From: Thalassospiraceae bacterium LMO-SO8
Lineage (GTDB): Bacteria; Pseudomonadota; Alphaproteobacteria; Rhodospirillales; Casp-alpha2
Length of the DNA: 64,000 nucleotides
Reading direction: 5' to 3'
NCBI GenBank assembly: GCA_031655335.1
Contig: CP134226.1
Coordinates: forward strand, 124,001 to 188,000
In this document: positions 19,992 to 29,823 of the stretch, piece by piece
Position numbering within the stretch: position 1 is the first letter of the stretch
Layout of the letters: each line of letters begins with the position of its first letter
Translations under genes and position numbers: made by a program
Notes under the pieces: model-generated
Seen by the model: only the letters and a program-made list of their open reading frames with translations
Told to the model about the DNA's origin: nothing
Database searches by the model: none

Positions 19992-20486
19992 TTATCTGGC
20001 GCCCGTCTCCCACAGGCCGCGGCGCTGGGCCTTGGCCTGCGCCTCGTGGCCGGTATAGCGTTCGGTCGCCAGGGCATCGGCCCGGGCAAAGCCGTGGGCG
20101 ACCATGTACTGGCCGATGTCCTCGTCGCCGAGGAAGCATTGCGCCGAGATCACGCCGCCGAATTTGCTTTCCTTCTGCTCACAGCGGATCTCTCCCGTCT
20201 TCACTTTTTCCTGCAATTGCGCGGCGGCATACAGGCCGCAGCGGATCATCCGGCCCGACGGATGCGGGCACAACTGGTCCAGGCCGAACGCCGTGATGCC
20301 CCAAAGATCGACGATCTGGCCGTCGACGCATTTCGTGTGGCGGCGCGTGCCGCCGATCATCAGGGTGTCGCCGTCCATCACGCAGGCGCGCCCCTTCAGC
20401 CCCCCGTCGTCGCCGTCGGGCGAACAGGCGACCACCAGAAGCAACAGGCAACCTGTTACGGCCAAAGCATTTTTCATGGCGGACAT
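19992..20486 (-). CDS. Thermonuclease-fold lipoprotein with degenerate active site
   Basis: A 164-residue protein with a lipoprotein signal: hydrophobic core then VVAC with Cys21 as lipidation site. The remainder aligns by eye with staphylococcal-nuclease (SNase) domains: CVMDGDTLMIGG, VDLWGITAFGLDQLC, MVAHGFARADALATERY and a final AKAQRRGLW. The first metal-binding Asp of DGD is kept. The usual RLWGIDAPE segment is DLWGITAFG here, so the Arg, Asp and Glu that correspond to catalytic residues are replaced. Nuclease activity is therefore doubtful. Several extra Cys may form disulfides. The start may instead be the ATG 9 bases downstream. It diverges from the thiC leader. Confidence 0.82.
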   Translation of the reverse strand: MSAMKNALAVTGCLLLLVVACSPDGDDGGLKGRACVMDGDTLMIGGTRRHTKCVDGQIVDLWGITAFGLDQLCPHPSGRMIRCGLYAAAQLQEKVKTGEIRCEQKESKFGGVISAQCFLGDEDIGQYMVAHGFARADALATERYTGHEAQAKAQRRGLWETGAR

Positions 20487-20586
20487 ATTACCAGAATCCG
20501 AAATAATCGGCGATATGACCGAAGGCCAGCCCCATCCGCGGGCGGAATTCCTTGACCTCGCCCACGTTAACCCCCAGATTCCCCCT

Positions 20587-20714
20587 GTTCCGACGGGGGG
20601 CCCCGATAGGGGGCTGAGATTCCGACGGCCGCGCCGTAGCCAAACTGGCGAAGGCGGGCAACGCGGTGACCCTTCGAACCTGATCCGGAGCAATGCCGGC
20701 GTAGGGAACGGAAC
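20587..20714 (+). promoter_or_regulatory. TPP riboswitch (THI element) of thiC
   Basis: All hallmark blocks are present: CTGAGA at 20614-20619, GACCCTTCGAACCTGATC at 20668-20685 and GCCGGCGTAGGGAA at 20695-20708. The closing helix P1 pairs GTTCCG (20587-20592) with CGGAAC (20709-20714). Thiamine pyrophosphate binding represses thiC in this class of element. The thiC start codon is 97 bases downstream. Confidence 0.95.
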
Positions 20715-20739
20715 CCCCAAAGGGGCTCTTCTATTTTTT
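20711..20739 (+). terminator. Possible riboswitch-controlled hairpin
   Basis: GAACCCC (20711-20717) can pair with GGGGCTC (20722-20728) with one mismatch and a CAAA loop, followed by a T-rich stretch ending in TTTTTT (20734-20739). Its left arm shares bases with the 3' strand of riboswitch helix P1, so the two cannot fully form together. The T-run is about 8 bases away, so termination may be weak. Confidence 0.35.
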
Positions 20740-20807
20740 CTCCCACGCGCCGTTATTCGCCGGACCGTTTGAGCGACCATTCGATAACGCGACCTTGGGA
20801 GTCCTGA

Positions 20808-22655
<1,848 letters not shown>

Positions 22656-22689
22656 CCGCCACCCCCCTCCTCTCCACCGAATACGAAAA

Positions 22690-22712
22690 GGCCGGGCATT
22701 GCCCGGCCTTTT
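22690..22712 (+). terminator. thiC intrinsic terminator
   Basis: A perfect 8-bp stem GGCCGGGC (22690-22697) / GCCCGGCC (22701-22708) with loop ATT is followed by TTTT and preceded by AAAA. Confidence 0.85.
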
Positions 22713-22810
22713 CCTTTGCCCACTCTCCGCATGACCTCGGTCAATGCGGTTTCCCTCGCTCCGGGCGATGCTGCGCGCTCCATCGAAGCAAGAGACGAGG
22801 CCCCGAGGAC

Positions 22811-23395
22811 ATGTCCGCATCCGAACAAGCGAAGAAGATCAGCCGCTATCCCGTGCCCGAGGTGATCGACCTGCCGGACGACCTGCGCGAGATGATCCTC
22901 GCCGTGCAGGAAAAGGCTGGGTTCATCCCCAACGTGTTCCTGGCGCTGGCCCACCGGCCGGAAGAACTGCGCGCCTTCATGGCCTACCACGACGCGCTGA
23001 TGGAAAAGGACGGGGGCCTTTCCAAGGCCGAGCGCGAGATGATCGTCGTCGCGACCTCGGCCAAGAACGATTGCCTGTACTGCGTGGTCGCGCACGGTGC
23101 GATCCTGCGCATCCGGGCGAAGAACCCCTTGATCGCCGACCAAGTCGCCGTGAACTACCGCAAGGCCGACATCTCGCCGCGCCAGCGCGCCATGCTGGAT
23201 TTCGCCATGAAGGTCTCGCAAGACGCGGGTGCGATCGAGGACACAGATCTGGCAGCCCTGACAGCCCATGACTTCGACGACGAGGACATCTGGGACATCG
23301 CCGCCATCGCCGCGTTCTTCGCGCTGTCAAACCGCATGGCAAATTTCACCGCCATGCGACCCAACAATGAATTCTATACCTTGGGGCGCGGGTGA
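22811..23395 (+). CDS. AhpD-like peroxidase-related protein (carboxymuconolactone decarboxylase fold)
   Basis: A 194-residue protein of the AhpD/CMD superfamily, closest in layout to the peroxidase-related subgroup. The redox motif CLYCVVAHG (CxxC plus the following His) sits near residue 97, preceded by the helix LSKAEREMIVVATSAKNDC. PVPEVIDLPDDLREM and FIPNVFLALAHRPEELRAF are typical N-terminal parts. Members act as alkyl-hydroperoxide-type thiol oxidoreductases. No partner is adjacent. It converges on the decarboxylase-like genes. Confidence 0.87.
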   Translation: MSASEQAKKISRYPVPEVIDLPDDLREMILAVQEKAGFIPNVFLALAHRPEELRAFMAYHDALMEKDGGLSKAEREMIVVATSAKNDCLYCVVAHGAILRIRAKNPLIADQVAVNYRKADISPRQRAMLDFAMKVSQDAGAIEDTDLAALTAHDFDDEDIWDIAAIAAFFALSNRMANFTAMRPNNEFYTLGRG

Positions 23396-23405
23396 TCGCG
23401 GCGCG

Positions 23406-23987
23406 CTAAGCCCCCAAATACGCCCTCCGAAACGCGATCCGGCATTCCGCCGGGTTGAAGTTGCGTTTGAAGGCCGTGGGGTCACCGGGCAGGACGCGGC
23501 ACCACAGGAAGCGGGGGCCGGGGGCCGTGCGGATGAAATCGTGGGCGTCGGCGATCTGGTCGGCGGAGGTGATTTCCTTCACGCTGGGGAAGCCCGCGCC
23601 CTGGGCGATCAGGCCCAGATTGGTGCGGTGGACCGTGTGGCCTTCCTGGCCGCCCGTTTCCCCATGCGTGCCGTTGTCGATGCAGACGACGGTGAGGTTC
23701 GCGGGCCCCTGGGTCGCTACCGTGTTGAGAGAGCCCAGGCCCATCTGCAATTCGCCGTCGCCGGTGATGACGGCGACCTGCTTTTCCGGGGCCGAGAGCG
23801 CCATGCCGAGGCCGGTGGCGACGGCGGAGCCCATGCAGCCGGCCATGGTGAACAGGTTGGGGCCGTCGTTGGTCAGCCCGGCCGCGTCCTTGGACGAGCC
23901 CGCCAGGCCCGAGACGAACAGCCACTTGTCCTGATCCGGAAACAGGGGGGCCAGAAGCGCGCGGCGGTCGAGGGTGATGCTTGCCAT
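23406..23987 (-). CDS. Thiamine-diphosphate enzyme, beta subunit (sulfo/phosphonopyruvate decarboxylase-like)
   Basis: A 193-residue protein matching the C-terminal, cofactor-binding half of ThDP decarboxylases. GDGELQMGLGSLNTVATQGP and CIDNGTHGETGG form the GDG-(x)n-N diphosphate/Mg2+ site. It resembles ComE, the beta subunit of sulfopyruvate decarboxylase, and the C-terminal half of phosphonopyruvate decarboxylase. GGAGAGACATATC precedes the ATG. It follows the alpha-subunit gene by 17 bases. The substrate (sulfopyruvate, phosphonopyruvate or another 2-oxo acid) cannot be settled from sequence. Confidence 0.83.
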   Translation of the reverse strand: MASITLDRRALLAPLFPDQDKWLFVSGLAGSSKDAAGLTNDGPNLFTMAGCMGSAVATGLGMALSAPEKQVAVITGDGELQMGLGSLNTVATQGPANLTVVCIDNGTHGETGGQEGHTVHRTNLGLIAQGAGFPSVKEITSADQIADAHDFIRTAPGPRFLWCRVLPGDPTAFKRNFNPAECRIAFRRAYLGA

Positions 23988-24004
23988 GATATGTCTCTCC
24001 CCGA

Positions 24005-24526
24005 TCAGAACGCTTTGGCGCCCAGAAACTTCTGGGTCAGGATCAGGGCGGCGCCCTGACAGTTGCGGAAGGCGGCGTTGATGGCGGCCTGGGCCGCGCC
24101 CTCGAGCTCGTCGCGGCGGTCGACGCGGAAAATCGCCACGCCCATGGCTTCCAGGATCTTGTCCACGGCCTGGCCCATGGGGTACTGCCAGGGGTTCTGT
24201 TCGCCATAGTCGCCGCGCATGGACACCATCATCAGGCAGGGAAAGTTCCCGCCCTTGGAAAAGCTGAGGTAGTTGGGGCAGTTGCCCACGCCCGACGACT
24301 GCATCATCAGGACCGACTTCTTGCCGACCAGATCGGCGCCCGCCGCCATGGCGACGCCCTCTTCCTCGGTGGTCAGCAGGACCAGGCGGGTTTCGTTGTC
24401 TTCCTCGGCCAGTTCGGCCAGGCGCGCGTTGCCGGCGTCGGGGATATAGGTGAACAGGTCCACGCCCGCGTCCTTGAACTGACGGAACAGAACCTGCGAC
24501 CACTCGTCGTGGGGATGCTTGGACAT
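24005..24526 (-). CDS. Thiamine-diphosphate enzyme, alpha subunit (sulfo/phosphonopyruvate decarboxylase-like)
   Basis: A 173-residue protein corresponding to the N-terminal Pyr domain of ThDP decarboxylases. The cofactor-activating Glu is in TTEEEGVAMAAGADLVGKK, and MQSSGVGNCPNYLSF and GDYGEQNPWQYPMG are typical of the ComD/phosphonopyruvate group. Split subunits make a ComDE-like enzyme more likely than a fused Ppd. Its upstream region contains a GntR-type palindrome identical in core to that before the TauD-like dioxygenase gene. Confidence 0.83.
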   Translation of the reverse strand: MSKHPHDEWSQVLFRQFKDAGVDLFTYIPDAGNARLAELAEEDNETRLVLLTTEEEGVAMAAGADLVGKKSVLMMQSSGVGNCPNYLSFSKGGNFPCLMMVSMRGDYGEQNPWQYPMGQAVDKILEAMGVAIFRVDRRDELEGAAQAAINAAFRNCQGAALILTQKFLGAKAF

Positions 24527-24594
24527 CTCGATTGTTTCCTCCCTAGTCCGGCGTTGCGCCGGTCGCGGGCGTTATGGGCCGCCCTTCGAAGGTT

Positions 24595-24606
24595 ATTGTA
24601 TACAAT
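24595..24606. promoter_or_regulatory. GntR-type palindrome upstream of the decarboxylase genes
   Basis: ATTGTATACAAT is a perfect 12-bp palindrome, 69 bases before the alpha-subunit start. The 10-base core is identical to the site at 12421-12430 and fits the GntR operator form. Confidence 0.5.
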
Positions 24607-24720
24607 CCCTGCGGGCGGCGCGGAACCCCCCTCGTGGCCCGCATCACCTATCCGGTTTCCGCCTGCGCACACCCGCGCTACCATGGGGCATTGATGACAT
24701 TGAAAGACGGGAGCCGCCCC

Positions 24721-25053
24721 ATGAAACGCCTGTTCGCCGCCCTGGCCGTCGCCGCCCTGATCTTCGCCCTGCCCGCCACGGTCAGCGCCCATGACACGGG
24801 CAAGCTGCACTTCCACGGCGAACAATTGGGCCAAGCCCCGGGCCATGTCTGTTTCAGCAACTGCATCGAACAGAACGGTGCGGACGCCAAGGCCTCCTGC
24901 GCCATGCAATGCGGCGTTGCAGGTAATTCGGGATCGGGCATGGGCCAGGGGCAGAAGGACTGCGGGGCATTGTTCAAGCAATGCCGCAAGGCCTGCGGGT
25001 CCGACAAGGCCTGCCAGACCCAGTGCCGCGACGCGCGCAAGCAGTGCTATTAG
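24721..25053 (+). CDS. Secreted cysteine-rich small protein
   Basis: A 110-residue protein with a clear Sec signal peptide (MKRLFAALAVAALIFALPAT, probable cleavage after VSA at about 23). The mature part has ten cysteines in about 87 residues, arranged as CFSNC, C-A-M-Q-C, then DC, QCRKAC, ACQTQC and QC. The spacing suggests a disulfide-stapled helical bundle or metal-binding protein in the periplasm. It is preceded by GGGAG. Between the two Cys clusters is a Gly/Ser/Gln linker. I do not recognise the family. Confidence 0.75.
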   Translation: MKRLFAALAVAALIFALPATVSAHDTGKLHFHGEQLGQAPGHVCFSNCIEQNGADAKASCAMQCGVAGNSGSGMGQGQKDCGALFKQCRKACGSDKACQTQCRDARKQCY

Positions 25054-25074
25054 GCTGAGGCGAACGCCCGCCGA

Positions 25075-26016
25075 TCACTTCCCGCCGGAGAGTATCTCTT
25101 TGCAGATCACCGCCATCTCGCCCATGGCGGCGTCGTTCAACGGCTGGCCGTTGAAGGTCATGGCGCCCGTGTTGATGTTGAAGCGCACGGTGCCGACGTT
25201 CAATTCCATCCCGGCACTTTTCGCCACGGTTTCCCGCGCCGCGAGCGCCGCCGCGTCGGCGGTGGCCGAGGCCGAAGCGGCGGTTGACGCCTTCGTGCTG
25301 GCCGACTGAGCCGTGGCGTCGGGGGTGTAGCCGGCGGCTTCGGCCGCCGTTTTGGCCGCGTTGGCGCCGGACAGCGCCGCCGACACATCGTTGGCGGCGG
25401 CGGCGTTCTGGGTCGCGGTGTAATAGGTCTGCGTCGCCGCAAGACTGGTCTGCGCCGATGCGGCGGTCGCGGTCGCCGTGGCGGCGGCGGCGGCCAGGGC
25501 CGCGTCATTGGGCGCGGCGGCGGCGGCGGCGGTGGCGGCCTCGGCGGCGGCGGCGGCCGTGGTATAGGCGTCCTGCGCCCCCGACACGGACAATGCCGCC
25601 GAGGACACGGCGGCATCGGTCGCGGCGGCCGATTTCTCGGCGGCCAGGGCGGTGGCCTTGTCGGCGGCCAGTTGGTCCTCGGCCCCGCCCAGATAGGCGG
25701 TCAGGTCCTTGGTCACGTTGAATTCGAACACGTCGGGCAGGACCATCTTGAACCCGCCCGACAGGTCCGCCGGAGCCACCGCCTTGCCGCGCGCGTCGAC
25801 CCCGGGTTTGTAGGCGACGTCGCCGCTGGGCTGATGGCGAAGCAGCCGGCGGCAGTCCCGTTTCGAGATCCTCGCCTTCGCTTCCGCCGGGGCCGCCGGG
25901 GCCGCCGCCGGAGCCTGCGCCGGGGACTGTGTCTGCGCGGCGGCGGGGCCGGCCAGCAGAACCGCCGCCAGCACGGCGGCGGCAGGCGCGCAGGTGGTGA
26001 ATGTCGATGTCGTCAT
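25075..26016 (-). CDS. Secreted protein with long alanine-rich insertion
   Basis: A 313-residue exported protein. The signal peptide ends near AGPAAAQ, followed by a Pro/Ala linker. A folded segment then starts (ISKRDCRRLLRHQPSGDVAY, KPGVDARGKAVAPADL, VFEFNVTKDLTAYLG). About 150 residues follow that are nearly all Ala, Thr, Ser and Asp (about 120-265), likely a helical coiled coil. The C-terminus returns to ordinary sequence, LNVGTVRFNINTGAMTFNGQ, PLNDAAMGEMAVICKEIL. The two outer parts may be halves of one domain separated by the insertion. The DNA in the insertion is repetitive GCC/GGC. Function unknown. Confidence 0.72.
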   Translation of the reverse strand: MTTSTFTTCAPAAAVLAAVLLAGPAAAQTQSPAQAPAAAPAAPAEAKARISKRDCRRLLRHQPSGDVAYKPGVDARGKAVAPADLSGGFKMVLPDVFEFNVTKDLTAYLGGAEDQLAADKATALAAEKSAAATDAAVSSAALSVSGAQDAYTTAAAAAEAATAAAAAAPNDAALAAAAATATATAASAQTSLAATQTYYTATQNAAAANDVSAALSGANAAKTAAEAAGYTPDATAQSASTKASTAASASATADAAALAARETVAKSAGMELNVGTVRFNINTGAMTFNGQPLNDAAMGEMAVICKEILSGGK

Positions 26017-26161
26017 GGCTATGGTTCCGTTCCCGGCAGGGTCTCGATCATTTTCAAGGGCGCCGGTGTCGATTCCGTTAACGGCCGGCCCCGGGCCGCG
26101 CTGCTCGGCACAAGATATATGGGCGTGAATTCAACAATTTACATCACTGAGCAATTCCTTA

Positions 26162-26175
26162 GTTCAAAAGTGAAC
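26162..26175. promoter_or_regulatory. Inverted repeat GTTCA-N4-TGAAC in a divergent promoter region
   Basis: A perfect 5-bp inverted repeat with an AAAG spacer in the AT-rich gap (26017-26258) between two divergent genes. It could be an operator. It does not fit the alphaproteobacterial direct-repeat LexA box. Confidence 0.3.
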
Positions 26176-26258
26176 AGCACCGCATATGATTGAGTGATAA
26201 TATTAACCATATCCCTCCGTTGGATGCGGGGGGAGGGCATTGGATAAGGGGAGCATCG

Positions 26259-26735
26259 GTGAACCTTTATTTTGCAGGGGCCGCCCTCGGCACAACGATG
26301 TCGGCGGCCGTTACGGCCGTCTGGATTCTCGGGCCTGGCGGCTCGATTGACGGCGTCGGCGCGCAATCGGCGGCGCGCACCGGTCAGGTCTATGACATGC
26401 AGGTCTCACCCTATTTGGCGCGGGTCGATTACCAGGGCGGATCGTCGGCCCTGGTGCCCATTTCCATCGCCTTCCGGGTGACCGACAAACAGGCGGGCGC
26501 GGAGTTCTGCCGCGACCTTGCGCGCGTCCAGATGGAAGTGAAATCCTTCATGCAGGCCAACGTGCGGGGGCCGTTCTCCTGGCCGAACGTCGCCGCCTCG
26601 GGCCTGGACAAGCAGTTGGCCGACCGCATCAACGGCGTGCTCGGCCGCCACGTGATCGACCGCGTGTTCATGGCCGCCGGCGACCAGGGCGTGGGCGACC
26701 GCCCGACCAGCTGCGCCCGCCTGGCGCGCATGTAG
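26259..26735 (+). CDS. Hypothetical single-pass membrane protein
   Basis: A 158-residue protein starting at a GTG with GGGGAG 4-9 bases upstream; an in-frame TTG 69 bases earlier is possible but has no ribosome site. A transmembrane helix at about 2-22 (YFAGAALGTTMSAAVTAVWI) is followed by a periplasmic domain: ARVDYQGGSSALVPISIAFR, EFCRDLARVQMEVKSFM, DKQLADRINGVLGRHVIDRV. The layout recalls FliL-like or ExbD-like anchored proteins, but no family motif is certain. Function unknown. Confidence 0.62.
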   Translation: MNLYFAGAALGTTMSAAVTAVWILGPGGSIDGVGAQSAARTGQVYDMQVSPYLARVDYQGGSSALVPISIAFRVTDKQAGAEFCRDLARVQMEVKSFMQANVRGPFSWPNVAASGLDKQLADRINGVLGRHVIDRVFMAAGDQGVGDRPTSCARLARM

Positions 26736-26834
26736 GCCGGACACGGCCCGCCGCCGTTTTTCCTGCGAATTTTTCCGATGTATCGGGACATCTCCGGGCG
26801 TGACTCAGGGGTGGGTTCGCGATAGAAGCACCCC

Positions 26835-28427
26835 ATGTCTCAAGCGTCACACAACGATCTTCACGCGGAAAAAATCCTGATCGTCGATTTCGGCTCCCAG
26901 GTGACGCAATTGATCGCGCGCCGGGTCCGGGAATCGGGCGTTTACTGCGAGATCCACCCCTTCAACACCGTCGACGAGGCCTTCATCCAGGCGTTCGCGC
27001 CCAAGGGCGTTATCTTGTCGGGCGGGCCCGCCTCCGTGCACGAGCAGACGACCCCCAGGGCGCCCCAGGCCCTGTTCGACGCCGCGTCCGCCGTGGGCAC
27101 CCTGCCCGTGCTCGGCATCTGTTACGGCGAGCAGACCATGGTCGCCCAGACCGGCGGCGAGGTGGAGCCCTCCAACCACCGGGAATTCGGCCGCGCCTTC
27201 ATCCAGGTGACCGAGGACTGCCCCCTGTTCGCGGGCGTATGGGCCAAGGGCGAAAAACACCAGGTGTGGATGAGCCACGGCGACAAGATCATCCGCGTGC
27301 CCGACGGCTTCCGCCCCGTGGCCGTATCCGACGGCTCGCCCTTCGCCGCCATCGCTCACTCTTCGGGCCGCATGTTCGGCGTGCAGTTCCATCCCGAGGT
27401 CGTGCACACCCCCGACGGGGCCAAGCTGCTGGCCAATTTCGTGCACAAGATCGCGGGCTGCGCCGGCGACTGGACCATGGCCGCGTTCAAGGACGAGGCG
27501 ATCCAGAAGGTCCGCGATCAGGTCGGCGACGGCCGGGTGATCTGCGGGCTGTCGGGCGGCGTCGATTCATCGGTCGTCGCCGTGCTGCTGCACGAAGCGA
27601 TCGGCGATCAGCTGACCTGCGTGTTCGTCGACCACGGCCTGATGCGCGAGGGCGAGGCCGATCAGGTCGTCTCCCTGTTCCGCGACACCTACAACATCCC
27701 GCTTGTCCACCGCGATGCCTCGGACCTGTTCCTGGGCGAACTGGACGGCGTGACCGACCCCGAGATCAAGCGCAAGACCATCGGCAAGCTGTTCATCGAC
27801 GTGTTCGAGGAAGAGGCCAAGAACGTGGGCGGCGCCAAGTTCCTGGCCCAGGGCACGCTCTATCCCGACGTCATCGAAAGCGTGTCGTTCACGGGCGGAC
27901 CCAGCGTCACCATCAAGTCCCACCATAACGTGGGCGGCCTGCCGGAACGCATGGACATGGCCCTGGTCGAACCCTTGCGCGAACTGTTCAAGGACGAGGT
28001 CCGCGCACTCGGCCGCGAACTGGGCCTGCCCGAGACCTTCGTCGGCCGCCATCCCTTCCCCGGCCCCGGCCTGGCGATCCGCATTCCCGGCGCCATCTCG
28101 CGCGACAAGCTCGACATCCTGCGCAAGGCCGACGTGATCTACCTGGACGAGATCCGCAACGCCGGGCTGTACGACACCATCTGGCAGGCCTTCGCCGTGC
28201 TGCTGCCGGTGCAGACCGTGGGCGTGATGGGCGACGCCCGGACCTACGATTTCGTCTGCGCGCTGCGCGCCGTGACCTCGACCGACGGCATGACCGCGGA
28301 CTACTACCCCTTCGACCACGAATTCCTGGGCCGCACGGCCAACCGCATCATCAACGAGGTCAAGGGCATCAACCGCGTCGTCTACGACGTGACGTCCAAG
28401 CCGCCCGGCACCATCGAATGGGAATAG
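26835..28427 (+). CDS. guaA: GMP synthase (glutamine-hydrolysing)
   Basis: GuaA aminates XMP to GMP with ATP and glutamine. The N-terminal class-I amidotransferase domain carries the nucleophile Cys in GICYGEQTM and the His/Glu in FHPEVVHT. The ATP-pyrophosphatase domain has the P-loop LSGGVDSS. The C-terminal dimerization domain ends in the conserved [10 protein letters not shown]. The 530 residues are the usual length. The gene stands alone; guaB lies upstream in the window at 6.3-7.8 kb. Confidence 0.97.
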   Translation: MSQASHNDLHAEKILIVDFGSQVTQLIARRVRESGVYCEIHPFNTVDEAFIQAFAPKGVILSGGPASVHEQTTPRAPQALFDAASAVGTLPVLGICYGEQTMVAQTGGEVEPSNHREFGRAFIQVTEDCPLFAGVWAKGEKHQVWMSHGDKIIRVPDGFRPVAVSDGSPFAAIAHSSGRMFGVQFHPEVVHTPDGAKLLANFVHKIAGCAGDWTMAAFKDEAIQKVRDQVGDGRVICGLSGGVDSSVVAVLLHEAIGDQLTCVFVDHGLMREGEADQVVSLFRDTYNIPLVHRDASDLFLGELDGVTDPEIKRKTIGKLFIDVFEEEAKNVGGAKFLAQGTLYPDVIESVSFTGGPSVTIKSHHNVGGLPERMDMALVEPLRELFKDEVRALGRELGLPETFVGRHPFPGPGLAIRIPGAISRDKLDILRKADVIYLDEIRNAGLYDTIWQAFAVLLPVQTVGVMGDARTYDFVCALRAVTSTDGMTADYYPFDHEFLGRTANRIINEVKGINRVVYDVTSKPPGTIEWE

Positions 28428-28464
28428 CCGAGCGCGACCGGCCCGCCAACCGGAGCGAACAGTC

Positions 28465-29769
28465 TTGCCAACGCCCCTCAGAAAGGCCTACACCGCCGCA
28501 CCGTTCTGGTTTTTTTCCGCCTGCATAAGCGGTGCCGCCGCAATCGCCGTCTTCGTTTTTCGCGGCGATCTCCTGTGGCTTGAATATCAGCCTGCGACCC
28601 TTGGCGAGATTTACGCCCCGCCCCCCTCAGCAGGGGCCCGCATTTCCGGTTTCGACAAAAACGGCCACCGCCTGACCGTCCTTCTGACCAACGCCGGCAT
28701 GTGCGGGCGTTGGCGGGTTGTCCGCAGCGACGGCACAACGCAAACCATCGACAGTCCGGTTCCTGTCATCACCCTCGTGCCGGGCCGCCACATATATCGG
28801 GTTGATCCCCAGGGTTGCCCGGGTTTGATCATTCCGCACCCCCTGGAATTCGATATCGCCTTTACGCCGCAGGCCGATGCACCGACAGATGCGCCGCACC
28901 CGGATTTGATCAATCTATATCGCGCGCCTCTGGAGGTCGCACAACAGGCCGGCCCCGATTTCACACGCTGGATACCACCGCTTGAGGATTATCCCGCCGC
29001 TGACACGGCACAGGCCCAACAGTTCCTCAAACGCATTGGTGTCACGCCGAACATGACATCGCGTGAGAAAATAACCGCCGTCTCGGTCGGCCTTACTGCG
29101 CGCATAAAATCAGGCCAACCTCCCGCCGATCTGGACACCATGTCGCCGATGCAGGTTCTGAATGTGGCCGAGGGGAAAGGAATTCCCCTGTTCTGCCGTC
29201 AACGCGCCTTGATGAAAGCCTTTCTGTTGAACGTTGCCGGGGTTCCAACACGACTGGTGTGGTCCGGGAGGACCATCGACGGCGTCCTCATGAGCAGCCA
29301 TGCATTCACCGAAAGCTTCGTTGCAGAACAAGGCCGCTGGGCCTATTCGGATTTGAGCCACAACATCGACTACCTGACCGATCCCGACGGCCGCGTGCTG
29401 AATGCCGCCGACATGCTGTTCCTGGTATCCGGCGGCGCCCTATCCGCAGCAGCCGCGAAATGGCCGACCCATCAAGCCGTCCCCGGGGAAGTCCGCCTCC
29501 CGCTTTCCGCCGATGCGCGCCACAGCCTCGCAGGCGTATTCACCCGCAATGCAACCCTGCAGTATTGGGGTGCGCACGACCGGTTCATTCATCAAATGAA
29601 CCCGCCGTTTGCGACAAAAATTGCATACCGCCTGCGGCGTTATCTGCTTGAACCGACGCTGTATATCGGATTGCAACGGGGCTACACGTTCCATTGGCTG
29701 CGCTGGGCAACCATCTTGGCCGCGTTTCTCAGCGCCGTCATGGTGCTTGTCCGGACTCTCCGTCGATGA
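28465..29769 (+). CDS. Membrane-anchored transglutaminase-like cysteine protease-fold protein
   Basis: A 434-residue protein with an N-terminal transmembrane helix (about 12-32) and a second one near the C-terminus (about 408-428). The first periplasmic part (about 40-150) is beta-rich (LTVLLTNAGMCGRWRVVRSD). The second is a transglutaminase-like fold with a readable triad: Cys244 in PLFCRQRAL, His279 in SSHAFTES and Asp296 in YSDLSHNID. The start is a TTG preceded by CGGAGCG. Codon use is somewhat more A/T-rich than in the neighbours. Bacterial relatives act on peptides or cell-surface proteins; the target here is unknown. Confidence 0.72.
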   Translation: MPTPLRKAYTAAPFWFFSACISGAAAIAVFVFRGDLLWLEYQPATLGEIYAPPPSAGARISGFDKNGHRLTVLLTNAGMCGRWRVVRSDGTTQTIDSPVPVITLVPGRHIYRVDPQGCPGLIIPHPLEFDIAFTPQADAPTDAPHPDLINLYRAPLEVAQQAGPDFTRWIPPLEDYPAADTAQAQQFLKRIGVTPNMTSREKITAVSVGLTARIKSGQPPADLDTMSPMQVLNVAEGKGIPLFCRQRALMKAFLLNVAGVPTRLVWSGRTIDGVLMSSHAFTESFVAEQGRWAYSDLSHNIDYLTDPDGRVLNAADMLFLVSGGALSAAAAKWPTHQAVPGEVRLPLSADARHSLAGVFTRNATLQYWGAHDRFIHQMNPPFATKIAYRLRRYLLEPTLYIGLQRGYTFHWLRWATILAAFLSAVMVLVRTLRR

Positions 29770-29823
29770 CCCTCGCTTCCGTGTATCATCGCCATTTCCG
29801 ACCGTATTATCTAAAGTCTTTCA

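Noticed and set aside
25200-25616. Repetitive GCC/GGC stretch considered as a DNA repeat or CRISPR-like array
   Set aside because: It encodes the alanine-rich tract; no regular spacer-repeat pattern is present.
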